Positions 23,058 to 35,799 of a DNA stretch of 64,000 nt are shown piece after piece. Position numbers and translations under genes: made by a program. The DNA comes from Archangium primigenium (GTDB taxonomy: Bacteria; Myxococcota; Myxococcia; Myxococcales; Myxococcaceae). The notes beneath the pieces are model-generated. The model made no database searches. It had not been told where the DNA came from and saw only the letters and a program-made list of their open reading frames with translations. Numbering within the stretch: position 1 is the stretch's first letter; the number at the start of each line of letters is the position of its first letter. Location: the NCBI RefSeq assembly GCF_016904885.1, contig NZ_JADWYI010000001.1:3410001-3474000 (forward strand). The letters are read 5' to 3'.

Positions 23058-25520
23058 TCACCGAACCTGGAGTGAGAAGGGCCGCGCCGCCTTGAGGCCG
23101 GGCTCCAGCAGCCAGGGAGACTCCAGCCCCGCCTCCCGCACGAGCTGCTGGAGGGCGGGGGGCAGCACGTTCACCCCGGGTTCACCCCCCCACGAGGACA
23201 GGAAGCCACTCGGCTCGGCGACCACCTCCACGTCCAGCTCCTCCCACTGGGGCACCCGGGCGCGCGCGCGGGCCGAGGCCACCGCCTCTACCAAGCCGCC
23301 CATCTGGTCCACCAGTCCCCGCGCGTGGGCCGCCGAGCCCGTCCACACCCGGCCCCGGGCGAGCGTGTCCACCTTCTCCTTGTCCAGCTTCCGGGACGTG
23401 GCCACCTGGGTGATGAAGTCGTCGTAGGCCGCGTTCACCCACCCCTGCATGGCCTCGCGCTCGGCGTCCGTCCAGGGCCGCCACAGGTTCACCAGGTCCG
23501 GCATGGGCGCGCGGCCGATCGTCTCCTGGCTCACCCCCAGCTTGTCCCCGAGCAGGCCCTGGAGCGCGGGCTTGAGGTAGAAGACGCCGATGCTGCCGGT
23601 GAGCGTGGTGGGCAGGGCCCAGATCTCGTCCGCGCCCATGGCGGCGTAGTAGCCCCCCGACGCCGCCACGTCGCCCATGGAGGCGATGACGGGCTTGTGC
23701 TTCCTGGCCTCGAGCACCGCGCGGTACATCAGGTCCGAGGCCAGCACCTCGCCGCCGGGCGAGTCCACCCGCAGCACGATGGCCACCACCGAGGGATCCC
23801 GCTGGGCGCGCTCCAGGGCGAGGATGAACGTCTCGGCCCCCGAGGCCAGCTCGCCGCCCAGGGGCGAGCCGCGGCTCTTGCCGCCCACGATGCTGCCGAG
23901 CACGGGCACCACCGCGATGCGCCGCCGCGGGCTCCAGCGCGTGTCGCGCTCGTCGCGGGGCGAGTAGCGGCTGTCGTAGCGCGCCCCGGGCACCAGCGCC
24001 TCCAGCTTCGCGTCGAAGTCCTCGGGCATCAGCACCCCGTCCACGAGCCCGAACTCCTGGGCCCGTCGGGCGGTGAGGATGCCCGCGCCCCACGCCTCGC
24101 GCAGCCGCTCGGGCGTGATCCGCCGCGCCTTCGTCACCGTCTCCACGTCATAGGCCGTCTGCGTGTCCAGGAAGCCCTCGAGCGTCTCGCGCTCGGCGGG
24201 GCTCAGGTCGCGCCGGGTGAGCTGCTCGGGGGCCGTCTTGTAGTCGCCCACCCGCGCCACGTCCCACGTGACGCCCAGCTTCTCCATGGTGCCCCCCAGG
24301 TACAGCACCTGGGCCGACAGCCCGTTGACGAGCAGCGACGAGGCGTTGAGCGCGTACACCTCGTCCGCCGCCGAGGCCACCAGGTACGTCCGGTCATCCA
24401 CCTGGTGCAGCACCGCCATCACCTTCTTGCCCGCCGCGCGCAGCCGCAGCACCGCCCGGTGCAGCTCGTCCGCCTTGGCCCAGTCCACCCCGGGCAGCTC
24501 CGACAGCTTGAGCACCACGCCCTTGAGCCGCTCGTCGTGCGCCGCGTCGTCCAGCCACTGCACCAGCCGCAGGTAGGGGTCCGTCCCCCGCGACACGCCG
24601 AGCAGGTTGACGCCCAGGCCGCCGCGCGGCGTCAGCCGGTCATCCAGGTCCACCAGCGCGAGCACGCCCCGGCCCAGGCGCGGCGCCGCGTAGTTCTCGC
24701 GCGACAGGCGCACCGCGAGCACGTGGTCCATGCCTCCGCCCCGGGCGCCGCCCGCGGCGTAGGTGAGGCCCAGGCGCGAGCTGTCCAGGGTGGCGGCGAG
24801 CTGCAGCGCCAGCGGCGGCCCCCCCGCGACGAGCCCATGGGACAGGCCCGCCCCCAGCCCCACGCCCGGCAGCACCGTGGCGCGCAGCGTGTAGGTGAGC
24901 TGGGCCGTCCGCCGGTCCCCGTGCGCCACGGCCAGGTCCGCGCCCAGCGTCAGCCGCTCGCCCAGGGGCCGCAGGCCCAGCGCCAGCTGGTAGACGCGCG
25001 GCAGGGTGTACGCCCCGCTCGTGGGCGCCGTCACGTCCTGGATGACCGCGCCCAGGGACAGGAAGCGCGCGGGGCGCAGCGTGAGGCCCAGGTCCACGCC
25101 CGAGAGCCGATCCACCGCGCGCACCTCGGAGGCCAGGGCGTGGTAGCTCGCGCCGAGCGACAGCGCGCCCGCGCCGAGCGCCAGGCCCACGGACGTCTTG
25201 CGGTAGTCGGGCAGGCCCCGGCCGCGCAGCCACTCCACCCCCGCGCCCACGCCCACGCCGCCGCCGAACGACGTGCCCAGGAAGAGCGCGTCGCCCACCT
25301 GGTCGCGCACGAGGTTGCGCTCGTGCAGGTAGAAGAGCTGCCCGGCGCCCATGAAGCGCAGGCTCGCCGGGTTGAGGGAGAGCGCCGTGGCCTCGTCCAC
25401 CAGCGCGGCGGACGTGGGCGGCAGCGTCACCCCCCGGGGCGGTACGGCGGACTGGGGGATGCGCCCCGTCTGGGCGAGCACGAGGCCAGGACACAGCAGC
25501 AGCAGGGGGAGAGCGCGCAT
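23058..25520 (-). CDS. sppA: Signal peptide peptidase SppA with N-terminal beta-barrel-like domain
   Basis: The 820-residue protein has two parts. The C-terminal half (from about residue 300) is a long-form SppA, a membrane Ser/Lys protease that degrades cleaved signal peptides. The Lys of the dyad is in DYKTAPEQL and the nucleophile in ASGGYYAAMGADEI, with SPGGEV preceding. The N-terminal 280 residues start with a signal peptide (MRALPLLLLCPGLVLA) and a PorV/FadL-like opening (LPPTSAALVDEATALSLNPA). Alternating beta-strand pattern with repeated LGA/LGASYHAL turns follows, suggesting an outer-membrane or periplasmic barrel domain. It is the third gene after the two PEGA genes, 47 bases on. 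Usual SppA lacks this N-terminus. Confidence 0.93.
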   Translation of the reverse strand: MRALPLLLLCPGLVLAQTGRIPQSAVPPRGVTLPPTSAALVDEATALSLNPASLRFMGAGQLFYLHERNLVRDQVGDALFLGTSFGGGVGVGAGVEWLRGRGLPDYRKTSVGLALGAGALSLGASYHALASEVRAVDRLSGVDLGLTLRPARFLSLGAVIQDVTAPTSGAYTLPRVYQLALGLRPLGERLTLGADLAVAHGDRRTAQLTYTLRATVLPGVGLGAGLSHGLVAGGPPLALQLAATLDSSRLGLTYAAGGARGGGMDHVLAVRLSRENYAAPRLGRGVLALVDLDDRLTPRGGLGVNLLGVSRGTDPYLRLVQWLDDAAHDERLKGVVLKLSELPGVDWAKADELHRAVLRLRAAGKKVMAVLHQVDDRTYLVASAADEVYALNASSLLVNGLSAQVLYLGGTMEKLGVTWDVARVGDYKTAPEQLTRRDLSPAERETLEGFLDTQTAYDVETVTKARRITPERLREAWGAGILTARRAQEFGLVDGVLMPEDFDAKLEALVPGARYDSRYSPRDERDTRWSPRRRIAVVPVLGSIVGGKSRGSPLGGELASGAETFILALERAQRDPSVVAIVLRVDSPGGEVLASDLMYRAVLEARKHKPVIASMGDVAASGGYYAAMGADEIWALPTTLTGSIGVFYLKPALQGLLGDKLGVSQETIGRAPMPDLVNLWRPWTDAEREAMQGWVNAAYDDFITQVATSRKLDKEKVDTLARGRVWTGSAAHARGLVDQMGGLVEAVASARARARVPQWEELDVEVVAEPSGFLSSWGGEPGVNVLPPALQQLVREAGLESPWLLEPGLKAARPFSLQVR

Positions 25521-25567
25521 GGCCCCCGGACTCTAGGCACCGGGCGGGGCCACACAAGCCTCGCGGC

Positions 25568-26800
25568 TCACCAGTCTTCGGTACCGTTCACTCCCTCCAA
25601 CGGATCGCCACCCTTGCGCTTCTGCTCCTGCTGGCGCCGCTTGCCGCCCTGATCCTCGGCGTTCCACTCGTCCATGCCGTGGCTGTTGTCCAGCGGATCC
25701 GAGGACTTCACCTTCTTCTCCGCTCCGCCCTCCGAGGCGTTGATGAGGTTGTTGACGAGCCGCTGCAGCTCGGACTTGAGCTGGCCGAACTCGTCGCCCT
25801 GGAGCATCACGCGCCGCACGCCCAGGCGTTTGCCGGTGTTCATCTCGTACAGCCCCATCACCAGCTCCGTGGTGCCGCTGTCGGGCAAGTCCCGCACCGT
25901 GCCCACGAGGCCCCGATCCAACCCCAGCGCCTTGCCCAGCGCGGCCACCGCCTGGTTGTTGGTGTTCTTGTCCGCGCGCATGACCTCGCTGCTCACCGCG
26001 TCCAGCCGGGCGTCGTAGGCCTTGTAGTTGTCCGTGGGCTGCAGCACGAGCGTGGTCTCCACGTCGTCGGGGCTCACCTCCAGGAGCTGCCCCGTCACCT
26101 GGAAGCCGGGCCGCTCCAGGCGCAAGAGGTGCTTGCCCACCGCGAGCGTGGGGACCGTCATGGGGGTGAAGCCCTTGAACTCGTTGTCGATGAAGACGCG
26201 CGCCCCGGCGGGCCGCGACTTCACCTGGGCGCCACCGCGCAGCGCCGCGTTGAGCCCCGTGGCCACCTGCACGCGCAGGGAGAGCAGCTCGCGCGAGTAG
26301 CGCTTGGTGTCCAGCTCGTAGGTGGGGTTGAGCGCCATCAGGTCCAGCAGCGCCAGCTTCGCCTCCTCCACGTCCCCGCGCTGCTGCATCACCGCGGCGA
26401 AGAGCGCCGTGGCGTCACACAGGGGGTTGCACGAGGCCGTCATCGCCGCGGGGGCCAGCCGCAGCTCCTTGAGCGTGGCGCGCAGCTTGCGCTCCGCGTC
26501 CTCGTAGTCCTTCTTGAGGAACGCCTCGAGGCTCTCCAGGTAGCCCTTCTGGCCTCGCTTGAGCGAGGCCTCGGCCTCCGTGTCCCGGGGCAGGCCGAGC
26601 AGATCCTCGGGCTTGCGCACCGTGTAGCCCTGGAACTGGGTCAGGGCCTCGTTCATGTAGCCCTCCATCTTGGGCCCGCTCGCCTCGGCCGTGGGATCCA
26701 TGGGCACGAGGAGCGAACTGACGCGCAGGGGGGTGGCCTTGGGGGGCGGCGGGGCGGCCAGCGCGAGGGAGGGCAGGAGCAGCAGCGCAAGGGCTTTCAT
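25568..26800 (-). CDS. PEGA domain secreted protein
   Basis: The 410-residue protein starts at ATG 26800 with a signal peptide (MKALALLLLPSLALA); the longer open frame to 27106 reads into the upstream gene and is not used. Residues 90-200 are helical and TPR-like (GYLESLEAFLKKDYEDAERKL). A PEGA domain follows (KSRPAGARVFIDNEFKGFTPMTVPTLAVGKHLLRL). The last 60 residues are charged and polar. It lies 26 bases after the neighbouring PEGA gene, so the two are surely co-transcribed. PEGA domains are thought to bind surface or wall components; the exact role is unknown. Confidence 0.88.
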   Translation of the reverse strand: MKALALLLLPSLALAAPPPPKATPLRVSSLLVPMDPTAEASGPKMEGYMNEALTQFQGYTVRKPEDLLGLPRDTEAEASLKRGQKGYLESLEAFLKKDYEDAERKLRATLKELRLAPAAMTASCNPLCDATALFAAVMQQRGDVEEAKLALLDLMALNPTYELDTKRYSRELLSLRVQVATGLNAALRGGAQVKSRPAGARVFIDNEFKGFTPMTVPTLAVGKHLLRLERPGFQVTGQLLEVSPDDVETTLVLQPTDNYKAYDARLDAVSSEVMRADKNTNNQAVAALGKALGLDRGLVGTVRDLPDSGTTELVMGLYEMNTGKRLGVRRVMLQGDEFGQLKSELQRLVNNLINASEGGAEKKVKSSDPLDNSHGMDEWNAEDQGGKRRQQEQKRKGGDPLEGVNGTEDW

Positions 26801-26826
26801 GTGAATGGACCTCGAGAATGGAGGCG

Positions 26827-28194
26827 CTACCAACCCGCGCCGAAGTTGCCCAGCCGGGGCCCGAGGGGCCGCGGCCCCTGGTTGGCCAGGAGGATGCCCG
26901 CGGTGGTGGCCACCGCCACGCCCCCCACGGCGGCCCAGAACCAGGGCTTCTTCACCGTGGCCACCAGCGCCGCGGGCAGGCGGCTGTCGGGCACGATCTT
27001 TCCCGTGGCGAAGTCGCGCACCTGGAGCACGGCGCGCTGGCGCTCCGGGGCCTGGGTGGCGTCCAGCTTCACGCCGCGCAGGCGGTTCTTGCCCGTCAAA
27101 TCCCACGCGTACAGCGTGGTGGCCGTGGGCGCGCGCGCGTCACGGCCCACCACGGCGAGCACCACGTAGCGCGCGCCGAGCTTCTCGCCGAGCCGGGCCA
27201 CCTCGGGGGGCGGCTCGGCCCGCGACTCGTCCAGCGTGCGCGCGGCGCCGGCCTGGGCGGCCAGGGTGTGGACCTCGGCCAGGCCCGGCAGCGGCTCGAG
27301 CGTGGGGCGCACCGGCTCGCTCTTGCCGGACGTCACCGTCTGGAAGACGCCGTAGGGCACGTGGCCGGGCAGGGTGAAGGCGAGCGGGTGGGGCCCCGGC
27401 GGCAGCTCGAGGTTCTTGAGGGGCGTGGTGCCCAGCGGCTCGCCCCGCAGCGTCACCTGGGCGCCCGAGGGCGCGGAGTCGACGAGGAGCGTGCCCTTGG
27501 GGCGCGCCTCCAGGTCCTTGCGCGCGGCGGCGAAGGCCTCGTGCACGTCCGGCCCGAAGAGGTCCGACTCGGGCTTCACGCTGGGGGCCGCGAGCACGGC
27601 GCGGGTGAAGGCCGCGCGGGCGCTGTCCAGGTCGCCGTTGAGCAGGTGCGAGGCGCCCAGGAAGATGTACACGCGCGCGAGCCGCTCGGGCTGCATGTCC
27701 ACCGGGTGCTGCTCGTAGAAGGCCGCTGCGGAGGCGAACTTCTTCACCGCCGCCTCCGGATCCAGGTTGTCGTAGAGGTCCTTGCCCTCGGTGAACAGCC
27801 CGTCGCCGGGCTTCATGGACTCGGCCGGGGGCGAGGGGAAGAGCCACTCGGGCGTCACGAGCTGCAGCTCGCCCTGGGCCCCGAGCGCCTCGCGCAACTG
27901 GGTCTCCAGCGTCTGGGCCCGCGCCTGGGCGCCCGGGGTGGCGGCCGCGGTCAGCACCACCAGCTTGCCCGACCAGGGGTACACCGGCGCGGGCGGCGCG
28001 GTGACGACGGGGGGCGGAGGCGGTGGGGCCACCACCGGCTCGGGGGTCGGCTCGGGGGGAGGAGGCGGCGGCTCCTCCTTCTTGGGCTTGCGGGCGGCGG
28101 TCGGGGCGCGGCGGGGGGTGGCGGCCTCGGCATCGAGGCACACCGCGCCCATCCACAGCGCGAGCGAAAGGGTGATGGAAGTCTTCAAGCGCAC
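26827..28194 (-). CDS. PEGA domain protein with C-terminal membrane segment
   Basis: The 455-residue protein has an N-terminal signal or anchor ([18 protein letters not shown]) and a Lys/Pro-rich linker. A helical TPR-like region follows ([21 protein letters not shown] ... [16 protein letters not shown]), then a PEGA domain ([35 protein letters not shown]). [14 protein letters not shown] domain follows, resembling caspase-independent lipoprotein assembly regions. A C-terminal membrane helix closes it ([21 protein letters not shown]). It is the first gene of the PEGA-PEGA-sppA operon. Function is not known beyond envelope location. Confidence 0.86.
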   Translation of the reverse strand: MRLKTSITLSLALWMGAVCLDAEAATPRRAPTAARKPKKEEPPPPPPEPTPEPVVAPPPPPPVVTAPPAPVYPWSGKLVVLTAAATPGAQARAQTLETQLREALGAQGELQLVTPEWLFPSPPAESMKPGDGLFTEGKDLYDNLDPEAAVKKFASAAAFYEQHPVDMQPERLARVYIFLGASHLLNGDLDSARAAFTRAVLAAPSVKPESDLFGPDVHEAFAAARKDLEARPKGTLLVDSAPSGAQVTLRGEPLGTTPLKNLELPPGPHPLAFTLPGHVPYGVFQTVTSGKSEPVRPTLEPLPGLAEVHTLAAQAGAARTLDESRAEPPPEVARLGEKLGARYVVLAVVGRDARAPTATTLYAWDLTGKNRLRGVKLDATQAPERQRAVLQVRDFATGKIVPDSRLPAALVATVKKPWFWAAVGGVAVATTAGILLANQGPRPLGPRLGNFGAGW

Positions 28195-28265
28195 GGCGCC
28201 GATGCTAGCCGAGCCGGGGGGCCCGGCACCATGCCTCGCGCGGCGGTACCGGGCGTGCAGCCCGC

Positions 28266-32603
<4,338 letters not shown>

Positions 32604-32984
32604 GTGTTCAGGCCAGGATGAGTGGTATCCCTGTGAAACGCGGGGCGCGGCGCGCGCACTCCGGGTCGCGGGACGAAAGAGAATGAGCCGGCGGAACTAC
32701 CACGGCACACCCTGCAAAGAAACGAAGTGAAGGAGTCGCGACGGCGCGCGGCCTCCGTTTCTATACGCGCGTTCAGTGCCCGAGGCCATGAAATCCAACC
32801 CCTTAGAGAGCGGGGGGGTGGAGGCGAGGTGCTCGCCTGGCCGGACGGGGACGGGACGCGCGGAAGGGGGGCGGCGGCGGGCGCCGCCCCGGGACACATC
32901 AATCCGACGACCATGGGGCTCTATCGCATGACGGGCTGACATGACCCGCCGGGTCCGCCCGGCCACGGGGACCTCGTACGGCTG
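32604..32984. other. 381-bp intergenic region upstream of parC with two tandem hairpins
   Basis: No credible gene is seen. A 7-bp perfect hairpin (AGGCGAG/CTCGCCT, 32822-32838) is followed by an 8-bp perfect hairpin (GGGGCGGC/GCCGCCCC, 32868-32890). Being downstream of the leftward secreted-protein gene they could end its transcript, though no T-run follows. The rest should hold the parC promoter; a TATAGA hexamer on the minus strand at 32760-32765 is the only -10-like element noticed, with no matching -35. Confidence 0.55.
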
Positions 32985-33617
32985 CTAGCTCCCCTTGCGG
33001 AAGATCTTCACCTTGCTGTTGCTCGCGCTGCCGCTGAGCAGGCCGGGAATCTGGGCCTGGATCGCCTTGGCGCCCACCGGGTGGTAGATGACGCGCGCCT
33101 TGCGGCCCGAGGGCAGGTTGCCGCCCGCGTCGATGAGCAGGAAGACGGTGTTGCCCTCGACATGGACGCGCTCGGTGTCCACGCGGTGGTCCAGTTCGGC
33201 CAGCAGGTCGCCGTCATCCAGGTTCTGTGACTCGCCACTGAGCCGCCGCACCTTCACGCGCAGGTAGCTGGCGGACGCGGCGCCCGCCAGGTCGCGGGTG
33301 CCCTGGACGATGATGGCCAGGTCCGCGCCATTCTCGGGTTGCTGGCCGGCGAGCTTCACCCCCGACTGGGTGTTGGAGTCCGAGTCGAACAGCAGGGTGG
33401 CGTTGGCGCACCGCATGCCGCACTCCGGCCCGAAGGGGGCCTTGTTGAAGCGCAGCTTCAGCGCGATGTCGCTGCCCTGGGGGCCCACCATGGCCTCCAC
33501 CACCACGGGCCGCTCCTCTCCCTGGGTGGGGGTGAAGCGGAAGGTGGAGCGGTCCTTGGCCGCTTCGGCGCCCGGGACGCACAGGAGGAGAGCCAGGGCA
33601 AACAGCAGTCGTCTCAA
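32985..33617 (-). CDS. Hypothetical secreted protein
   Basis: The 210-residue protein has a clear signal peptide (MRRLLFALALLLCVPGAEA), so it is exported. The mature part is beta-rich, with two close Cys (PECGMRC) that could form a disulfide. It also carries acidic segments DSDSN and LDDGDLLAELD that could bind calcium. The family is not recognised. It stands alone between the parC upstream region and the divergent metallohydrolase gene. Confidence 0.78.
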   Translation of the reverse strand: MRRLLFALALLLCVPGAEAAKDRSTFRFTPTQGEERPVVVEAMVGPQGSDIALKLRFNKAPFGPECGMRCANATLLFDSDSNTQSGVKLAGQQPENGADLAIIVQGTRDLAGAASASYLRVKVRRLSGESQNLDDGDLLAELDHRVDTERVHVEGNTVFLLIDAGGNLPSGRKARVIYHPVGAKAIQAQIPGLLSGSASNSKVKIFRKGS

Positions 33618-33756
33618 GGGATAGACCTCCTCGATGAAGGGGGCAGGGGGTTGGTTGGTGGGGACTCATTCAACTGCGAAGCCGCGTTCCGTCTCAAGAG
33701 CGGCCTGTGGCCCGGGGTTGGGCGTACAGTGCGCGGACTTCACCCGGAGGAGAGCG

Positions 33757-34416
33757 ATGGAAACGCTGTACGTGCGTCAGTTGAAGCTCGGGGCGATGAA
33801 GAACTTCGTGTACCTGGTGGGCCCGCGCGACTCCTCGGAGGTGCTGGTGGTGGACGCGGCGTGGGACGTGCCGGCCATCGAGCGGGCCCTCGTCGAGGAC
33901 GGCAAGCGCCTGGTGGGGGCCTTCGTGTCGCACTGCCACGGCGACCACACCAATGGCCTGCCCGAGCTCCTGTCGCGCCACGACGTGCCCGTCTACGCCC
34001 AGCGCGCGGAGCTGGACTTCTCCGCGGACCTGCGCGGCCTGGCGCCCGGCGCCTTGCGGCCCCTGGATCCGGGCGCCGAGCTCACCGTGGGCGGCCGTGT
34101 CTTCCAGGCCCTGCACACCCCGGGACACACCCCGGGCTCGCACTGCCTGTTGGCCCAGGACGCGCTCGTGTCCGGGGACACCGTCTTCGTCAACGGCTGC
34201 GGCCGGTGCGACATGAAGGGGGGCGATCCCGAGGCCATGTACCGCTCCCTGTCCCAGGTGCTCGCCCGGGTGCCGGACCAGACCCGGCTCCTGCCGGGCC
34301 ACGACTACGCGGACGTGCCCGTGGAGGCCCTGGGGGAGGTGCGGCGCAACAACCCCTACTTCGGCTTCGGGGACGTGGCCTCCTTCGTGGCCTACCGCAT
34401 GCGGCCGCGCGGGTAG
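33757..34416 (+). CDS. Metallo-beta-lactamase-fold hydrolase (glyoxalase II-like)
   Basis: The 219-residue protein has the HxHxDH zinc motif as HCHGDH (H59, H61, D63, H64), then HTPGHTPGSH, SGDTVF and LLPGHDY, giving the complete binuclear set. Size and motif spacing match small thioester or hydroxyacyl-glutathione hydrolase-like members. The substrate cannot be read from sequence. ATG 33757 is preceded by GGAGGAG; a longer open frame to 33634 has no family match. It opens a rightward run of four genes that lack other shared functions. Confidence 0.9.
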   Translation: METLYVRQLKLGAMKNFVYLVGPRDSSEVLVVDAAWDVPAIERALVEDGKRLVGAFVSHCHGDHTNGLPELLSRHDVPVYAQRAELDFSADLRGLAPGALRPLDPGAELTVGGRVFQALHTPGHTPGSHCLLAQDALVSGDTVFVNGCGRCDMKGGDPEAMYRSLSQVLARVPDQTRLLPGHDYADVPVEALGEVRRNNPYFGFGDVASFVAYRMRPRG

Positions 34417-34502
34417 GACGGCCCCCGGGGGTTTCCCCCGCTGACAGGCTCCGTCCGGGAGGGTAGAAGCGAGGGGCCCCCCCTGCTTTCCCGGAGTCCC
34501 CC

Positions 34503-35738
34503 ATGGCGGAGTTCACCCCCGACGTCGACCCGGCAGCGGTCGGCCTGGACGCGCGGCGCCTGTCGCGCATCGACGCGCACCTGCGCCGCTACCTCGACGA
34601 GGGCAAGCTCGCGGGCTGCCAGGTGATGGTGTCGCGCCACGGCAAGGTCGCGCACCTGTCCTCGCTGGGGCTCGCGGACCTGGAGACGGGCCGCCCCGTG
34701 GAGACGGACACGCTCTGGCGCATCTATTCGATGACCAAGCCCGTCACCTCCGTGGCCGCCATGATGCTCTGGGAGGAGGGCGCCTTCGAGCTCACGGATC
34801 CCGTGAGCAAGTGGCTGCCCGAGTTCGCCGCGCCGCGCGTCTACGTCGGCGGTCCGGCGGCCAAGCCCGTCACCGTGCCCGCCACGGAGCCCATCCGGGT
34901 GTGGCACCTGCTCACGCACACCGCGGGGCTCACCTACGGCTTCCACAAGGTGCACGTCACCGACGAGCTGCACCGCCTCAAGGGGTTCGAGGTGGGCGTG
35001 CCCCCGGGCCTGGACCTCGCCGGGTGCGTGCGCGCGTGGGCGGAGATCCCCCTGTCCTTCCAGCCCGGCGCCGAGTGGAACTACTCGGTGGCCACGGACG
35101 TGCTCGGCCGCCTCGTGGAGGTCGTCTCCGGCCAGTCGCTCGACACGTTCTTCGCCGAGCGCATCTTCAAGCCGCTGGGCATGACGGACACCGCCTTCTG
35201 GTGCCCCGAGGACAAGCACGGGCGGCTGGCGGCCCTGTACGCGGCGGCCCCGAGCGCGCGGCGGCCCGTGCGCATGGACGCCGTGGGCGAGGCCTTCAAG
35301 CGGCCTCCCACGTGGCTGTCGGGCGGGGGCGGGCTCGTGTCGTCGACGCGCGACTACACGCGCTTCACCTGGATGCTGCTCAACGGCGGCGAGCTGGACG
35401 GCGTGCGGCTCTTGTCTCCCCGGACGCTCGACTACATGACGGTCAACCACCTGCCGGGCGGCGCGGACCTCGCGACGTTCGGTCGGCCCCTGTTCGCCGA
35501 GACGCGCTTCGATGGCGTGGGCTTCGGCCTGGGCTTCGCCGTGGTGTTGGATCCCGTGGCCTACCGCACCCTGTCGAGCGTGGGCGAGTACCAGTGGGGC
35601 GGCATGGCGAGCACCGCCTTCTGGGTGGACCCCGTCGAGCAGCTCTCGGTGGTCTTCATGACGCAGCTCATGCCCTCGAGCGCCTACCCGCTGCGCTCCC
35701 AGCTGCGCCAGCTCGTCTACCAGGCCCTGGTCGATTGA
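34503..35738 (+). CDS. Serine hydrolase of the beta-lactamase/EstB family
   Basis: The 411-residue protein belongs to the class C-like penicillin-binding fold. The nucleophile motif SxxK is SMTK (S76, K79), the second motif is YSV in WNYSVATD, and the third is WGGMAST, where true beta-lactamases have KTG. That pattern is characteristic of EstB-type esterases rather than drug-inactivating enzymes. There is no signal peptide, so it is probably cytoplasmic. GGAG lies seven bases before the ATG. Confidence 0.92.
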   Translation: MAEFTPDVDPAAVGLDARRLSRIDAHLRRYLDEGKLAGCQVMVSRHGKVAHLSSLGLADLETGRPVETDTLWRIYSMTKPVTSVAAMMLWEEGAFELTDPVSKWLPEFAAPRVYVGGPAAKPVTVPATEPIRVWHLLTHTAGLTYGFHKVHVTDELHRLKGFEVGVPPGLDLAGCVRAWAEIPLSFQPGAEWNYSVATDVLGRLVEVVSGQSLDTFFAERIFKPLGMTDTAFWCPEDKHGRLAALYAAAPSARRPVRMDAVGEAFKRPPTWLSGGGGLVSSTRDYTRFTWMLLNGGELDGVRLLSPRTLDYMTVNHLPGGADLATFGRPLFAETRFDGVGFGLGFAVVLDPVAYRTLSSVGEYQWGGMASTAFWVDPVEQLSVVFMTQLMPSSAYPLRSQLRQLVYQALVD

Positions 35739-35799
35739 CGCGCCCGGGCGGCCTGGAAACGGTCGCCTGCGGGCGGCGGAAGCGATAGGGAGAAGGGCC

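Noticed and set aside
25568-27106. Longer start for the second PEGA protein
   Set aside because: The first 102 residues are a shadow of the first PEGA gene; the signal peptide begins at 26800.
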